NCBI GenBank assembly: GCA_024036415.1
Contig: JAMWET010003914.1
Location: 645,293-709,292, forward strand
Reading direction: 5' to 3'
Length of the DNA stretch: 64,000 nucleotides
From: Prochilodus magdalenae
Lineage: Eukaryota; Chordata; Actinopteri; Characiformes; Prochilodontidae
This document shows positions 47,431 to 59,512 of this stretch, piece by piece; the first letter of the stretch is position 1; every line of letters begins with the position of its first letter. The notes beneath the pieces are model-generated. The model saw only the letters and a list, made by a program, of their open reading frames with translations, had not been told where the DNA came from and did not search any database. A program made the position numbers and the translations under genes.

Positions 47431-48984
47431 TGGTGGACATCATCGATCAAATACTGGAAATAATTACTGAAAAAAAATTAAGCTGAGCGGTCTGAGCCTA
47501 AATATCTCTGAGATTGACAGAGACCTGCGATTACAGAGTATGCTGCTCAGTTTGCTGTTGTGCTAAACTTCCAACTGAGCTAGTCATTAAACTGAACAAT
47601 TAATTATGCTGTCCAAGAAGTTGGCCTTGGTTGCTCACTGCTTGATCTATTAGCTTGGCCATCACAATTTACGTGGCAAAGTATTTTGTCAGTGATAACA
47701 AATGCAGTTCGATGCTGGCTGAGCTAGAAGTCAAATGAATTTTATTAAACAGGTTAACAGTAAGACACAAGAGCATAGGCCAGGCAAACATAACCAAGAG
47801 ATAAGACCATAAGCCTTGTCATAAGTGTCATAAACAGAGAGGCAGACATGACCAAAGAGTCTCTTTGGGAGAGAACCAGAGAGTAAGCCAATAAACAAAA
47901 AGGAAGTCAAAAACCAGAGAGTGGAAAACCAAAGTCAGGGAAACACGGGGTTGTGGGAAACATGAAGGCGTGACAGGAAGCTAAAACCAGAGTAAGGGAA
48001 ACCCAGAGGCATGACAGCAAGCTAAAACACCAATCACAGTAATCCCAGCAGCACTGCACTTTTTATGGGCTACAAACAAGAACATGGCAAATTTCTTCTA
48101 AAATATATTTCTTCTAATATACAAAGTAAAGTCTTACCTGAACATCCTACCTGAAGCCCAAATGTCCATGTATACCTGCAAAACTACACTTAAAGGTGCA
48201 ATATTTAAGATCTTTAGTTTACAAAATTACTTACAATTATAAACAGAAGTAATAATCATTTTAATGGCAAGTTTATAGACATCTATGTATCATGTTATAT
48301 CTACCAAAGTTAGGATCTGGCCCGTTTTTTTAAATCACTTTATGTGAGACACTGTAGCTTTGAGTTCAGTCCAGCTTGAGATGATAAAGAAGTAGCACTG
48401 CTGCTTGTTAATCACGTTAAAGGTTTTGCTTTAGAGTAAGGACAACAAAGGCAAGGGACCATTAGCACTACCGCTCCACGTTCAGGAGTAAACAAAGGCA
48501 CAGATATAAATAGCAAGACAAGACTTAACACTGTATGAAGTTTTATGCTGAACTCCAAGGATTTCAGATTTAAGCTATAAATTAATTTAATGGTGAGAAA
48601 ACTTTTTGTTAATTGACTTTAAACCACTTTGGTAATATGTATATAAATGCTGTGGTAAGCACGATAATTTTAAAAAAAATTTAAAGTGTGAAGCAAACCT
48701 TTGCCATTGATATCACATACATGAGTAATCTGTATGTCATAAAAAGAGAAAGAGGCAGAGAAAGAAAGTAAAGTTAAATGTGTGACCTATGTTTTAGTAA
48801 TATGGTAAAGAGCCACGTAGCTCAAGGACCTCTGCGGTGACCCAAACATCAATGATGGAGTCTTGAGGCCAAAAACAAAGACAAGCGGTGAGGGCATTTT
48901 GTGATCATGTTGTCTTTCTGGAGGCTAAATCAATGTTTAAACGATGTTTCTGACGGGTTAGATCATGTGGAATTGATCACCCTG
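47431..48984. other. No gene seen; purine-rich repeated stretch at 47,730-48,060
   Basis: The stretch 47,730-48,060 is rich in AAACCAGAG/AAGCTAAAACC-like words and resembles a dispersed non-coding repeat. The rest is AT-rich without motif. Confidence 0.4.
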
Positions 48985-49295
48985 AACGTATAAAGCTGTA
49001 CAGTCGCCCGACAGCATCAAGGTCCTGGGTTTGATTCCTGGCTGAGGCATCCGAGTGTGGAGTTTGCATGTTCTCCCTGTGTCTGCGTGGGTTCTCTGGG
49101 TTTTCTCCTACAGTTCAAATACAGGCAGTCAGGTGAACTGGACATGCCTAGGGTTAGTATGTGAGTGAATGTGTGTGACTGGCAGCCTGTCCAGGGTGTT
49201 TCCCACCCTCTGCTCTGTAATCTCTGGGATATGCTCCAGCACTCTGTGACCCAGAAGGATAAAGTGGTTTAAAAGATGAGTAAGTGAGAAAATGG
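48985..49295 (+). mobile_element. tRNA-headed SINE with L2-like tail
   Basis: Begins with a B-box-like GGTCCTGGGTTTGATTCC, then GTGTGGAGTTTGCATGTTCTC, GTGTCTGCGTGGGTTCTCTG and ACTGGCAGCCTGTCCAGGGTG, ending near GAAGGATAAAGTGG. This is the standard layout of an abundant teleost SINE. The antisense 147-codon frame over it is not a gene. Confidence 0.78.
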
Positions 49296-50676
49296 GCCCC
49301 AAACAACCAAACAAGATCTGATAAACAAGACCACAAAAACTATCACCGCCTTTGAGACAGGAAATGAAGCTCCACTCTTGCTTCAGATTAGCAAAAATGT
49401 AATTGTTAGCTTTATAGAAGCCGTTAATGAGAAAAACTAATCGATCAGAAAATATACTCCTAGTGAAGCATACCTGATACTTCATGGTCATCTGTTGGTC
49501 AAATAGAAATGATGTCATTTCCCTCTCAGCTCTTTTGTAAGCAGGAATAAACATACTTCTAAAAGGACACACTCTCTCCTTAAGCCATGCAGCACTGCAT
49601 TATGCGGGTGTTATTTTCTACAACTCTCTGATTGCTTGAAGTCTGAGGTTTTTCTGCTGCGCACAAGGTGAGTCAGCATTAGTGCTGTATGACTCAGCAA
49701 AATCAGAGGCTCAGGACATTCAGAACACAGAGCTTGTGCACAGCTGAACTTGCACATCATTAACATATTGTCACCTGAGAGAGAAAGAGAGAAGGAACAA
49801 GAGGGCATGTTAAAACATCAAGGTGCAAATCATTAGCTAAAGGAGCCTGAAAGCTTGTTTCTGTGCCTGCAGTGATTCTGTTATATGGAATAAGAGATTA
49901 CTGTCCCCTCCGCTAAATTTACTCCCAGTCACAGGTCAACAAGTCTCCCAGTCACTGGTGTGCCTGACCAGTTATGCAATGTCAGACTATGACTATGTTT
50001 AAAAAAGCATAATGTGTGCGATATACTGCACCAGTAAATACAGTATACTGCATGCTACTCTACATTAGTATACTGTACAGTATCCAGTCCATTAAAAAGC
50101 TGTGTGCTCAACTACGGACAGGGACACGAATAGTCTGCCAACATAAGGTAAGCTATGGTAAACTTGGTCAGGACATGAATATGCAGCCCTGACTCCAAAA
50201 AGTTTGTTATGTAAATAAGAACATCATCTATAATAGAAGAATGAGAGAATCATTTACACGCTATATTAAATTAAAAATACTACTGAGAAAAAAACATGCA
50301 GAAACCGAGAAATGTTTTTGTTTTTGGAAAATATAGGCTCATTTTAAATTGAAATCCAGCAACACGTTTCAAAAAAGCCAGCACGGGTCAACAAGACATG
50401 GTAATATAATGTAATGCTAAAGACACTTACCTGGTGGAGCATCTCACAGCTAAGTAGTTTAATTAGAAACATAGTAACATGATTAGGTATAAGAAAGAGA
50501 GAGGCCGAGTCAAAACCAATATTGGATGATCGTGATCTTCAGGCCTTTAAGTGGCGCTACAATAAACAGACTTGATTTTGTAATGATATCACTGTGTGGA
50601 CTCAGGAACACTTACTAAAACCACTGTCTGTAAACACAGCTCAGCACAGAATCCACAAATGCAAGTGAACCTAAAA
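49296..50676. other. No gene seen
   Basis: AT-rich; short open frames lack motifs. Confidence 0.45.
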
Positions 50677-51372
50677 GGTGCAGGTCTAGGGGTCCACTGA
50701 CAGAGAGTGTTTGGTAAGCTGGGAATCTTGGTGCTGTTGTCCTGTTGCTCTTCATGTTCACTCAGGTTTGTTGACGGCGGAGCAGAGGGGCGCTGACTTC
50801 TCAGGGAGCCCTCATGTCTGTGTGATCTTCTGGCTCTCCCTTTTTAGTTCTGCTGTAATAGCCAGGCCATCCGGAGTCACTGCTGCACTCTGTTAACACC
50901 ACATAGTGTGTTCAGGTATTCTGTCAGAGCTAACAGTCTGTCTGTTCTCTTTGTATGAGCTGAACTGCTGCCCATCCTGTGTGGCCTGATACTGTTGCTA
51001 CATCTGCTCTGACTGGAAGCCACTGGGAGCCTTTAACCCACACGGAGCTCTTGGCTGTCCTGTACTGTGAAAGCTTGGCCTGCATTCTGCTAACCCATCT
51101 TAGGAACCACCAACATAGTCACAGACTAATCAGACACTATACTCTCCTTTCTTGTGCTGTCTTCTATCTGGTGACCCGAGGAGGATGGGTTCCCCCTTTG
51201 AGTCTTGGTTCCTCTTGAGGTTTCTTCCTTCCTAACTAAGGGAGTTTTTCCTTGCCACTGTCGCCCTCGGCTTTCTCATTGGGGGCTCAAACACCAGATT
51301 CTTTGTAAAGATTCTTTGTAAAGCTGCTTTGTGACAACATCTGTTGTAAAAAGCGCTATAAAAATAAATGTT
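50677..51372 (+). mobile_element. L2 LINE 3' end, second copy
   Basis: Shares GGTGCAGGTCTAGGGGTCCA at its start and AAAGCTGCTTTGTGACAACA, AAAAAGCGCTATAAAAATAA at its end with 7,816-8,400. It lacks any RT part. A small internal duplication (GATTCTTTGTAAA twice) is visible near 51,300. Confidence 0.8.
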
Positions 51373-51409
51373 GAAATGTTGAAAGTGAAAACTATAACAT
51401 GCAAACAAG

Positions 51410-51960
51410 AATCCGTATAAAAACAGATCCAGAAACGCAACTGCTATCTCTGATTAAGGCTAATGCAAGAAGGGCTGAGGTGAAGTGGTACAGTGGCCTG
51501 TGGTCCAACAAACCAAAATGTAAAATTCATGAACGACATATGCTGCCATCCAGACTACGTCTTCTACCGTAAATCTTTCTTAATACAAGACAATGCCAAA
51601 CCTCATTCTACATGTACTACAACAGCATGGTTCCTTAGTAAACGAACCCAGGTTGTAATCCAGACCTGGAACATTATGATATGAAAAACACAGCAAGGGA
51701 GACCCTGAAGTGCTGAGCAGCTAAAATCGTATATCAAGCAAAAATGGAAACTCTTTTCAAACCTGTCAAAACTACAGCAACTGGTATCCTAAGTTCCCAA
51801 ATGCTCACAGGGTGTTTATGAAAGGTGATGAACACGATGGTAAACACGAACCTGGCCCCAACTGTTTTGAAACATGTTGCTGGCATGAAACTGAAAATGG
51901 TCACGTATCTTGTGGTTGTGGTGGTTATCTTAAAGTATTAAAATTAAAATGCCTCTCTCT
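51410..51960 (+). mobile_element. DDE DNA-transposon relic
   Basis: The frame 51,493-51,684 contains FLIQDNAKPHSTCTTTAWF, the block around the second catalytic Asp in Tc1-like transposases, followed by a decayed continuation. The 3' part has GAAACATGTTGCTGGCATGA, a phrase of a widespread fish element. The same family supplied fragments to the inverted-repeat arms. Confidence 0.65.
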
Positions 51961-53384
51961 TTTTCTGTCCCAGCAAAAGCAAAAAGCAACAATCAGTACA
52001 TTTTGTTAGACACAATATTAGATGTTTTACCTTCATTGATTCAATGAGCCAATACATGCTCATTTGAAGTGGGATGCCTATAACACACTCCAGATATTTA
52101 CCACTGAATTACACCACTTTTCCTTTTAACAGCTATTAATGATCTTTTGGGGACTGAAGACACAAACTGATCCTGTTTTGAAAGCAGACGTCAGTGTTTC
52201 ATGTCAGTCAGGGAGTTGGGTAAGCTGTCTTTCTTCTTTTGTTTATTAAGTCTCTCTTTGGGTGAGTGGCAGCCTAAACTGGTGTTTGTACTGGATGTTT
52301 AAATTATAAGATTGTGGTGTGCTGTGAAGAACAGTTACCGTTTAGTCTCATTATTACACATTACACACACATTCAATAAGCATAGGCTTTACACCCCACC
52401 ATCGTTTTCAGGCCTGATCCTAGGCCGAGTCATAACAGGAGCACCATGAGATGCCTCCCTCTTTTGGAAAGCTTATCTAGAAGAACAGGACAAGGTCATC
52501 AGAACAGGTGGAGCAACTGAAGCTGAAAAAGAAGCTGTGAAATGAATGAGGATGGCACAACCTGTCAAATTCATACTCCAAACAAATAGAAGAAACACAT
52601 GGCTTGCCAGAGGCATTGTAGCTTTTACTTTTTCTTTCACTGGCTACCTGTCCTTAAATGATCTCACTGGGAGCAGCACCTTCAACATGTTAGACATGAG
52701 AATAGAAACACCATCATCCTCCCAGTTTGGACTGATTTGACTCAACCTTTCAGTGACTCACCATCACCTCTTGAGGTACAAAGCGGTATTACGAGACAGA
52801 CCAGACCAGGGCTAGCTGATTAGCATGCTAACTATAGTAGATATCTCTGCAACAAGATACATAGATAGTCTGTCACTTATCCACAAAACTGTTATTTCCT
52901 CACATTCTGTTGATAATTGTAGTTGACCTTGATGTGTTTTAAACTAAAACGTTCACATTGCACCTTTAAGTCACAATATGCTCAGAAAAGTGTACTGTAA
53001 TATAATGTATTACTTCTACCATAAAATGTTGTCATATCACTGGATCCTCAGAATTACGAGGTTGTTAAGGTGTCCGAATACTAATATTGCTAAATGTAAG
53101 CTAACGGCACTGCACATCAAACTGATGTTACTGAGCTACATGAAAGTAAGTCAGGCTAAGTGATGTTCGGGCGAGTGCTACATGATGGAAATTTCTTATC
53201 ACTTATACACAGCTCTGTACAGCATACCAGTGTTTTTAGTGTTGTTACACCAAAATGTCTGCTGCAGACTGTGTGTATTGGAGTGTGTGTGTTGGGGGTG
53301 ATATAATCAATGATCAATAAAGTTTTACTAGAAATCATCAAATTTTTGGACATTGGTCAGGCCTAGCACCCATCATTTCGTGGT
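51961..53384. other. No gene seen
   Basis: AT-rich sequence with motif-less short frames. Confidence 0.45.
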
Positions 53385-53665
53385 CCAAAATGCCAGTGGT
53401 GTCCATCATGTCACCAAAAGTCCCCAGCGGCTGATAAATGAGGTTCTTGACCTCCTATGTCCCATGCAAGCTTGCTGGTGAGCTGGTCTTTACTTAGGCC
53501 CACAATACTCTGCTTCTTCTCTAGCTCTGCCTTTACAGACAAGCCACAATTGGTTCATCCCACAAACATGTCGGAAGAGAGCTTCACCATGAAGAGGCCA
53601 TAGAGCTGATAGCTGGTGCCACACATGACCTCCCTGTTCTGGTACAGCAGCCTCTTTCAGAAAAC
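53385..53665 (-). pseudogene. Degenerate fragment of the multi-copy teleost family (copy C)
   Basis: Minus-strand reading gives YQLYGLFMVKLSSDMF, a stop, then the equivalent of KAELEKKQSIVGLSKDQL. It matches TDSHQLYGLFIAKLS...VEAEKQGIVGLTEEQL of the main copy at 59,512-58,991. Stops and indels throughout. Confidence 0.7.
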
Positions 53666-53857
53666 AGAAGCTTTGACCAATATGACACTAGGCAGTGCAC
53701 ACCCAGGCTGCTGTCTTAGCTGCAGCTCTGGTCACACAAGCACAGATACAGATGCTACATTTTACACTACAATAAATTACTTAAGAGTCTTTATAAAAAT
53801 CAGTAAGGACATTACATTCTATAAAAGCCCAGACTGTGGCTGGTTCACCTGCTAGAC

Positions 53858-54005
53858 TTTCCCCCAGTCACCAGAGGGAGGCACAGAGCCGCTCCACAGT
53901 GATTGGGGCAATAGGCTACACCTGTTCGTCCCCCTACTTAAGGGAAGCTCAGAGTGAGCTTTGTGCTCAGTCTTGGGTTCTCATTTCAGAGTACTAGACA
54001 AGGCT
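53858..54005 (+). repeat. Possible LTR fragment
   Basis: CAGAGCCGCTCCACAGTGAT, then CACCTGTTCGTCCCCCTACT and TTAAGG, a layout seen in fish Gypsy LTRs upstream of a short TATA-less start. Boundaries undefined. Confidence 0.3.
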
Positions 54006-55053
54006 GAGCTGGTATTTTGGTAAATTAGTAAATGAGTTATTGTTTGGGCCTTTCTTCTCTCTTTGTGCCAAACAGTTTCTCTGGCATCTCTTTTCTGGGC
54101 TTTTCTCAAGTTCTACTCTTATTTAAAAAAAAAAAAAAAAAACAACAACAAAAAAAACCCACCACCCAAACAGTGTGGGAAAGAAAAGGAGAACTACTCC
54201 AGTGCTGCTATGTCTTGTGCGTTTCAGTCTAATCTTAAGGTACACTGGGGGACAATCTCAGCAGCCCAACAGGATACTTTTTTTCTGACAATGTCATGAT
54301 CACGAAGGTCAGTGGTATGGAGCTCTGTACAAATAATCTCTACAAGACAGGAGACTGCTGTGTGGGGACTTGGCCCAACAAACAACCACACAGAAAATCT
54401 CAAGAATAGAAAATAAGAACTTTAACTATGTCCTGTCCCACACTTCTTGTCACTTCTCATACCAAGTGACCACAGTGTCACTTTTCATTAAATTCTGGCA
54501 AAAGCTACTCCAGTACTAAAACATCCATAAAGCGGTGCTAGCTAGTGTAGGTACATTGACTGCTGTCAAAACATTACTGTTTCCTTTTGCCTTTTCTATT
54601 TTGTTTGATTGTGTTTCATTTTAAGTACTTCATTATGTTAGCTAATGAGAGGAAATGAATATATTCCTCCAAATCAAATATTTAATCTTAAGGATCAGGG
54701 TTGCACAAATGGTCATGGATGAACTGTTGTCAGTAAGTTATGACAGGATACTGATAAGGCAAATAAGAAGTTTAATAAATGAATAATAGGGAAAACACAC
54801 AAATGACATCTAGAAAAGCTTGCTTAAAACTTATATGTGGAAATTGAACCCAAGTGAAAATGCACCTTAGGGGCTTGGAAGGATCCTTGAGAATTGGATA
54901 CAGTGAGAATCCCTGGTCTGTGTGCGTGAGTGAAGACTTGATCCATGGTCTGGCCTGGTCAGGAGAGGGTTACCCTGGGCACGTTTTCTGGAAGCATCTA
55001 GTAGCCCATGTTGAATTACTTTGTCTGCAAGTCTTCCGCGCACACAGCGTGCG
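54006..55053. other. No gene seen
   Basis: Includes an A-run with AAC units at 54,125-54,160. No exon or element recognised. Confidence 0.45.
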
Positions 55054-56000
55054 CCTTCACAGTGAACGGCCACTGACCAACTTGGACTTGCATACTGGGG
55101 AAAGAAAAGACTTGAACTTCTGCTGGATTAAGCAGAATACAGTTGGCCAGGAAAAAAAATCCCTTAGGTGCTTAAAATAATCCAGAAACTTGAATGACCA
55201 GACTGAAATGGACAACAAATTAGAAATTGGGTCCACACCCTTGCTAAAGAAGTGCCAGCCTGGCAGGTAGATCTGGAGCCGACTTTCACTAGGTGCAGGA
55301 TGAGACTGTTGGGAATGTAAGGGGATGCTGTAATGCTTTGGAAACGCATTGCAGTGCATGCAGCACAAAGTTTCCTCTGTCGCCCCTCTGCTCCTTTTTC
55401 TTTTATTCAACACGGCCACTCAGGTTTTGTTTGTGTTATGCCCAAGCTGGCTGCAATAAACACCCAGTACTTCGAGGTAATCCTGTCTTTGCGGTGGAAA
55501 CAAACTAAAGTTTGGGTATTACCCCAGAACGGGTGGAGAAGCTAAAGCCGTTCTGGCCCAGGAGCTAGCAGGTGAAGCAGCTCTCCTGAGCCTCACGACT
55601 ACGGTCGAGAGGCAGAAATCAGGAAAAGGTAACAAGACGTGCTGCTTTGTCTGTTTGTCCTCGACTGTTCTGAGACACGTGGTTCAAAAGACAGCCCTAC
55701 AAGATTCCTGGCTAGCCTGACCACATGGGTTTTATCAGAGCATCGGTCAGGTCTCTTTTGAATATCTGCCAGGATAAAGCAGAAAGGATCTTTCTATAGG
55801 GCAAATAAATAAAAGCAGAAATACCAAATAAACCAAAAGCTACCCAAATACAGTGTTTGTCACAACATTTTCAGCAAAATGTCTTTTTTACAAGTAAAGC
55901 TTGGGCTAACTCTGGAGGGAGTGGCTTACGATAGCAACCCGAGAGACGCTTTCCCCACCAGTCAACCGTTGGATATTTACCTCAGTACAGTCTGACTATT
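55054..56000 (+). repeat. Dispersed repeat, copy 1 (with 0.5 kb insert)
   Basis: 55,054-55,303 and 55,815-55,990 match 62,073-62,315 and 62,350-62,515 in the same order and orientation (for example CACTGACCAACTTGGACTTG, CTAACTCTGGAGGGAGTGGC). Copy 1 carries about 500 bp that copy 2 lacks. The insert contains a plus frame EAKAVLAQELAGEAALLS ending at a GTAACA donor-like site near 55,630, of unknown nature. On the minus strand parts read like a LINE protein but I could not assign it. Confidence 0.6.
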
Positions 56001-56615
56001 TACAGATTTTATACATACAAAATGTGGGACTTTTATTTTGGCGACTTCCTTTTTTGTTCTACTGCCCGTTGTTGCGCATGTAACAATAACGGAGGGGATA
56101 GTGGACAATGGAGACGGACTCGGAACGGTTCTAATAAAACTTCGCTCCTAGCTGGACAGTGAACAAGGTATTTGGACGACTGTATGGACTTTCTTATATG
56201 GGAAGCAGAGAACTGTCCTCCAATTGCATTTATTAAAACCTGCGTATTAAATATTCTTTTTGTTCTTGCACAAAAACGGACATGTATTCTTTTGTTTGTT
56301 GATTCAATCTAGCTCTTACGGTGAATTCATGAGGAAACGAATAAACCTTCATGAACCATCAGTTTGAGTTGGCAATTACTCAGCTGTGGTAGCTACAAAC
56401 CTAGCCAAACAAACATGGAAATGAATATCAGAAAATAATCACACACATATGGTTGGTTAAATTATAAAAACAATCTCTGTACAAAATACATTACCTGGAA
56501 CGGGGGAGATCTTTAAGGACTGGGGGTCACTTGGTGGTCCCTGACCTGAACCTAAAGCATGCAGCCTTTATTTTTTTTTATTTATTTATTTTTGTTTGTT
56601 TTTTTTTGGCTGCCT
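56001..56615. other. No gene seen
   Basis: AT-rich with T-runs near 56,570-56,605. Confidence 0.4.
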
Positions 56616-56750
56616 GCCAAAAAGCAGTAGGTGTCATCCCACAAAGGGAAGTCTGTTGAACTGTGGCTGGCTGAGCAACATGTGGCGGATCGCAAGGAAC
56701 AACCAGGCACGAGTGGGGAGACTGCAAAGAAGTAACACTGTGTAGTTATG
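56616..56750 (+). pseudogene. Possible C-terminal scrap of the multi-copy family, plus strand
   Basis: The plus frame reads SHKGKSVELWLAEQHVADR and then KK-stop. It resembles the GKTVDEWQAEQ end of the main copy, which is on the other strand and ends only about 70 bp away. If real, two copies converge tail to tail here. Confidence 0.35.
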
Positions 56751-56820
56751 CGAGTTACTCGGTTCTTATTTTATTTTTTATTTTTTTAAATGAATATTTG
56801 TATTCCCCACAATGTGTTTA

Positions 56821-57108
56821 TTACCATTGCCACTTAAGAATCTGTTTGTGATTTTCTCTAGTAGAAAAACTTTTTATTAAAGCGTCCTCTTTACAGTCTA
56901 GAGCTGTTGTGCTTATCATACTAGAGCAATGATGAGCACAACACATTATTTGGACAAACCAGTTGTGTTGCTCTGCCTGCCACTCATCCACAGTCTTCCC
57001 CTCTGCTGTGGCACAAAATGTATTGCGCACCCTGCTGTGCCCAAACTCCTTAGTCTTTGGCTGCCCACACTTGGAGTGCATGTGGGTCAGCCGCGTTGGG
57101 ACAGCCAC
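56821..57108 (-). pseudogene. Family main copy, C-terminal zinc-binding-like tail
   Basis: The minus frame includes CGQPKTKEFGHS, NTFCATAEGKTVDEWQAEQ. A CxxP...GHS...FC arrangement at the C-terminus is a repeated feature of this family and could bind a metal. The frame then runs into unrelated residues. Confidence 0.6.
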
Positions 57109-57475
57109 ACCGTGCTGCTTTACCGACTCCTTAGCTGCCTTCCTCCTTCTCCACTCTGTTGTCTGACTACAGACCGTTCCCTCCTGGCCTGGCTGAAGGG
57201 ATGTCGGGGGTGGGGGGAATCAGGTGCAGAGGTTGCGGAGGTGGCGTCATCGCAGCAGCCAGCAAAGACGCAGAGTGGGCCATAAGTGCTGGTGCAGGGT
57301 GCAGCAGGGGAGGGGGCCGAATAGCTGTGAAGGCGACAGCAGAAGCAGGAACTATACGTGGTCCCCGTCGCACAGCCTGCCCAGACAGGTCCAACGGAGA
57401 CAGGAACTTAAATGGCCTTGGGTGTTACGGCTCCGGGACGCGCTGCCTTGGGCTCTGACAGCGGGATGGCTGCCG

Positions 57476-57545
57476 TCAGCCTCGGTCGGGCACAGAGATT
57501 TCCATGGCTAAGGCGGCCAGCTCCTGCTTCTTCTGTAAGTTATGC
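57476..57545 (-). pseudogene. Family main copy, exon i with premature stop
   Basis: Acceptor TTTTTATAG; the first G completes the Trp codon of the previous exon, giving W-HNLQKKQELAALAMEISV and then a TGA at 57,478-57,476. A proline-rich frame continues downstream (57,394-57,167) in another register. Confidence 0.6.
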
Positions 57546-57688
57546 CTATAAAAATAAACACGGACAACAAATAAATAAAACACTTTAAGGATTCAGCACA
57601 AACCTTAGTTCAATAATAAAAACATTTAGGGGTGTAAGATCACCCTTATGTGATTAAATGTTTAACACATTAATTCAGGGGTCCTTAC

Positions 57689-57975
57689 CACACAGACAGT
57701 GTGCGCTGATTAATCTCAAAGAGCTGAAGGGCTGTTGCTTCCATGAGCGCTGGACTGTTCAGGACCATCCTCCTGATCCTGCCATAGTCATGCAGGATGA
57801 CAGCCCAGCGGTTCACCTTCACCCCGGCGATCTTTTGGCCACGGGGGTGAATGGCGCACAGCTCCAGGCAGATGGCCTCCACGAGGCGGCTCGCGTGAGG
57901 CCACTGCGCAGGCCCTGTGCCCTGGCCCTGTGCCCTGGCCCTGTGCCCTGGCCCTGGCCCTGGCCCAGCAAAGAG
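57689..57975 (-). pseudogene. Family main copy, exon h with coding minisatellite
   Basis: Acceptor TTTTCGCAG, donor GTAAGG. 287 bp encodes a Gly/Pro/Arg/Ala stretch made of a repeated CAGGGCCAGGGCACAGGGC-type unit (57,905-57,970), then SRLVEAICLELCAIHP, KVNRWAVILHDYGRIRRMVL and ALQLFEINQRTLSVW. The conserved second half is fully open. Confidence 0.75.
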
Positions 57976-58044
57976 CTGCGAAAAGACGAAAACCCAGACC
58001 AATTAGAATTACACATTAAAGAGCATGTGTTCTATAAAACCCTT

Positions 58045-58206
58045 CTTTCTGCTCGGCCTGTCGGCCTCTGGCAGAGAGTTCCAGAGGGCGACAATGTCAG
58101 CAACGTGCCTTTCGGAGACGCAGGGTTCGTCACGCAGCTCCACGAGGTGCCTGGCCAGCCTGACCACACGGTCGTACCCCAGGGCTCCATCGGGGCCTCT
58201 GAATAC
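58045..58206 (-). pseudogene. Family main copy, exon g
   Basis: Acceptor ATTTTCTCAG at 58,207; reads VFRGPDGALGYDRVVRLARH, LVELRDEPCVSERHVADIVA and LWNSLPEADR. The donor is unclear; the frame continues a few codons into AT-rich intron. Confidence 0.75.
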
Positions 58207-58306
58207 CTGAGAAAATATAGCAGAAATGAGGAAAACAGGGATTAATGTAATTCAAACATGCGTCCTACTCACGTTTATTTATAACAGCATAACAGTTTTC
58301 ACTTAC

Positions 58307-58626
58307 GTCGGCATCGTCCACCCCGGATGTCACACCCGCCGAAGGGGGAGGGGCAGGGGCGCTAGGGGCATTGACCGACAGAGCTCGGGAGGGAGGAGCT
58401 TCTGGCTCAGCACGGGCGACGGGAAGCCCATGCCGAGGGTCAGTGGCCGTCAGCGGGGCGAAGGTGGGGTCGCCTTCATCACCCAGGTAGCTACTGGGTA
58501 AGGGCTCCTCCTCACGTTCCGGCTCGTCGTCCGGGTCTCCGTCTGGGGCGTCCGGGTCACGGCCGATGTCCTCCCTCAGCTCCCTGCACTGCTGGGAGTA
58601 GAGGTACTCGACACCAATCAGCTCCC
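58307..58626 (-). pseudogene. Family main copy, exon f
   Basis: Acceptor CTGTTTCAG, donor GTAAGT, 320 bp all open. Reads GELIGVEYLYSQQCREL, an acidic stretch DPDAPDGDPDDEPEREEE, then a Pro/Ala-rich region ending GVDDAD. It is low-complexity acidic and proline-rich like a linker. Confidence 0.78.
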
Positions 58627-58721
58627 CTGAAACAGAGCGATAATTGTCCTACATATTAAAAAAGCAAAGTAAAACATGCTGGCGTTATCTCGTACGCGGC
58701 GATTTAGGCAAAAGGAAGTAC

Positions 58722-58903
58722 CTGTGTACTCCCCAGGCTTGGTGCAGTCCTCAACAAGCTTGCAGCCGAGCAGTTGCTGGCTGTGCTGCAGGTGGCCGCC
58801 GTAGCACCGCAGCAGACCTGCCTGGTCTGCCGCTGCTGCCGTGCGATCCTCACCAACCCCTCCAGGAGGTACGCCTGGAGGTTTTCTGCATTAGCAGAAG
58901 TAC
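58722..58903 (-). pseudogene. Family main copy, exon e with 10-bp frameshifting deletion
   Basis: Acceptor GCTTCACAG, donor GTACTT. Starts GTSANAENLQAYLLEGLVR. After this the reading frame is lost, but the expected continuation (RTAAAADQAGLLRCYGGHLQ, then KLVEDCTKPGEYT) is present in another frame. The exon is 182 bp. Adding 10 bp restores the phase to exon f, and family members carry three extra residues plus one base at this spot, consistent with a deletion near 58,845. Confidence 0.72.
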
Positions 58904-58990
58904 CTGTGAAGCAAAGAGAGCACATTGTAGACAGCTCCCGACAAGCGCGCACTGTGAGAAAAACACATCTATAAACATCTATGATCTTAC

Positions 58991-59512
58991 CAGGTATGAA
59001 GTGGTTCAGATGGAGGTGGAATGACTCGAGGGAGGTGCACCCACGAGCGCAGCGGTACACAGGGAGGATGACCCCGCCTCTGGTGACCTGTCCCGTCTTA
59101 GTATGCAGCTGGAGTCCTGGAGGATCCTGGACGCAAGAAAGGTGCTGCCGCTGGGTCTCCCAGATGGCACCCACCCTTTCAGCGTCGAGCAAGGGGATGC
59201 CCATTGTGTCCGTCACTCTGTGGAAAGCAGCCAGCAGCTGGCCGATGAGCTCCTCGGTCTCCTGTGCCCCGTGCGTGTGTGTGAGCAGCTTTGGCGTCAG
59301 CTTGCTGTTGAGCTGCTCCTCGGTCAGGCCCACGATGCCTTGCTTCTCCGCCTCTACAGCCTCCCGCAGACAAGCCACATCCGCCGCATCCCACTCAAAA
59401 ATGCAGGCGGAGAGCTTCGCTATGAAGAGGCCATAGAGCTGGTGGCTGTCCGTGGTGACAGTACCACCATGCTGTACCTTCTGCCGTGGCTGGTCACAGA
59501 GATGACAAATGG
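58991..59512 (-). pseudogene. Family main copy, exon d (longest intact block)
   Basis: Acceptor CCCCCTTTTAG, donor GTAAGA. Open for about 174 codons: ICHLCDQPRQKVQHGGTV, TTDSHQLYGLFIAKLSACIF, EWDAADVACLREAVEAEKQG, then WETQRQHLSCVQDPPG, TKTGQVTRGGVILPVYRCAR and SLESFHLHLNHFIPG. A CxxC starts the block. Repeat copies of it are at 53,385-53,665. Confidence 0.82.

Noticed and set aside
49129..49572. 147-codon minus frame
   Set aside because: Largely antisense to a SINE.
54294..54309. TCATGATCACGAAGGT, matching part of U1 snRNA
   Set aside because: Only about 15 bases match and the flanks do not; at most a very decayed U1 relic.
57658..58245. 195-codon plus frame
   Set aside because: Shadow of the minus-strand exons g and h, which carry the conserved motifs.
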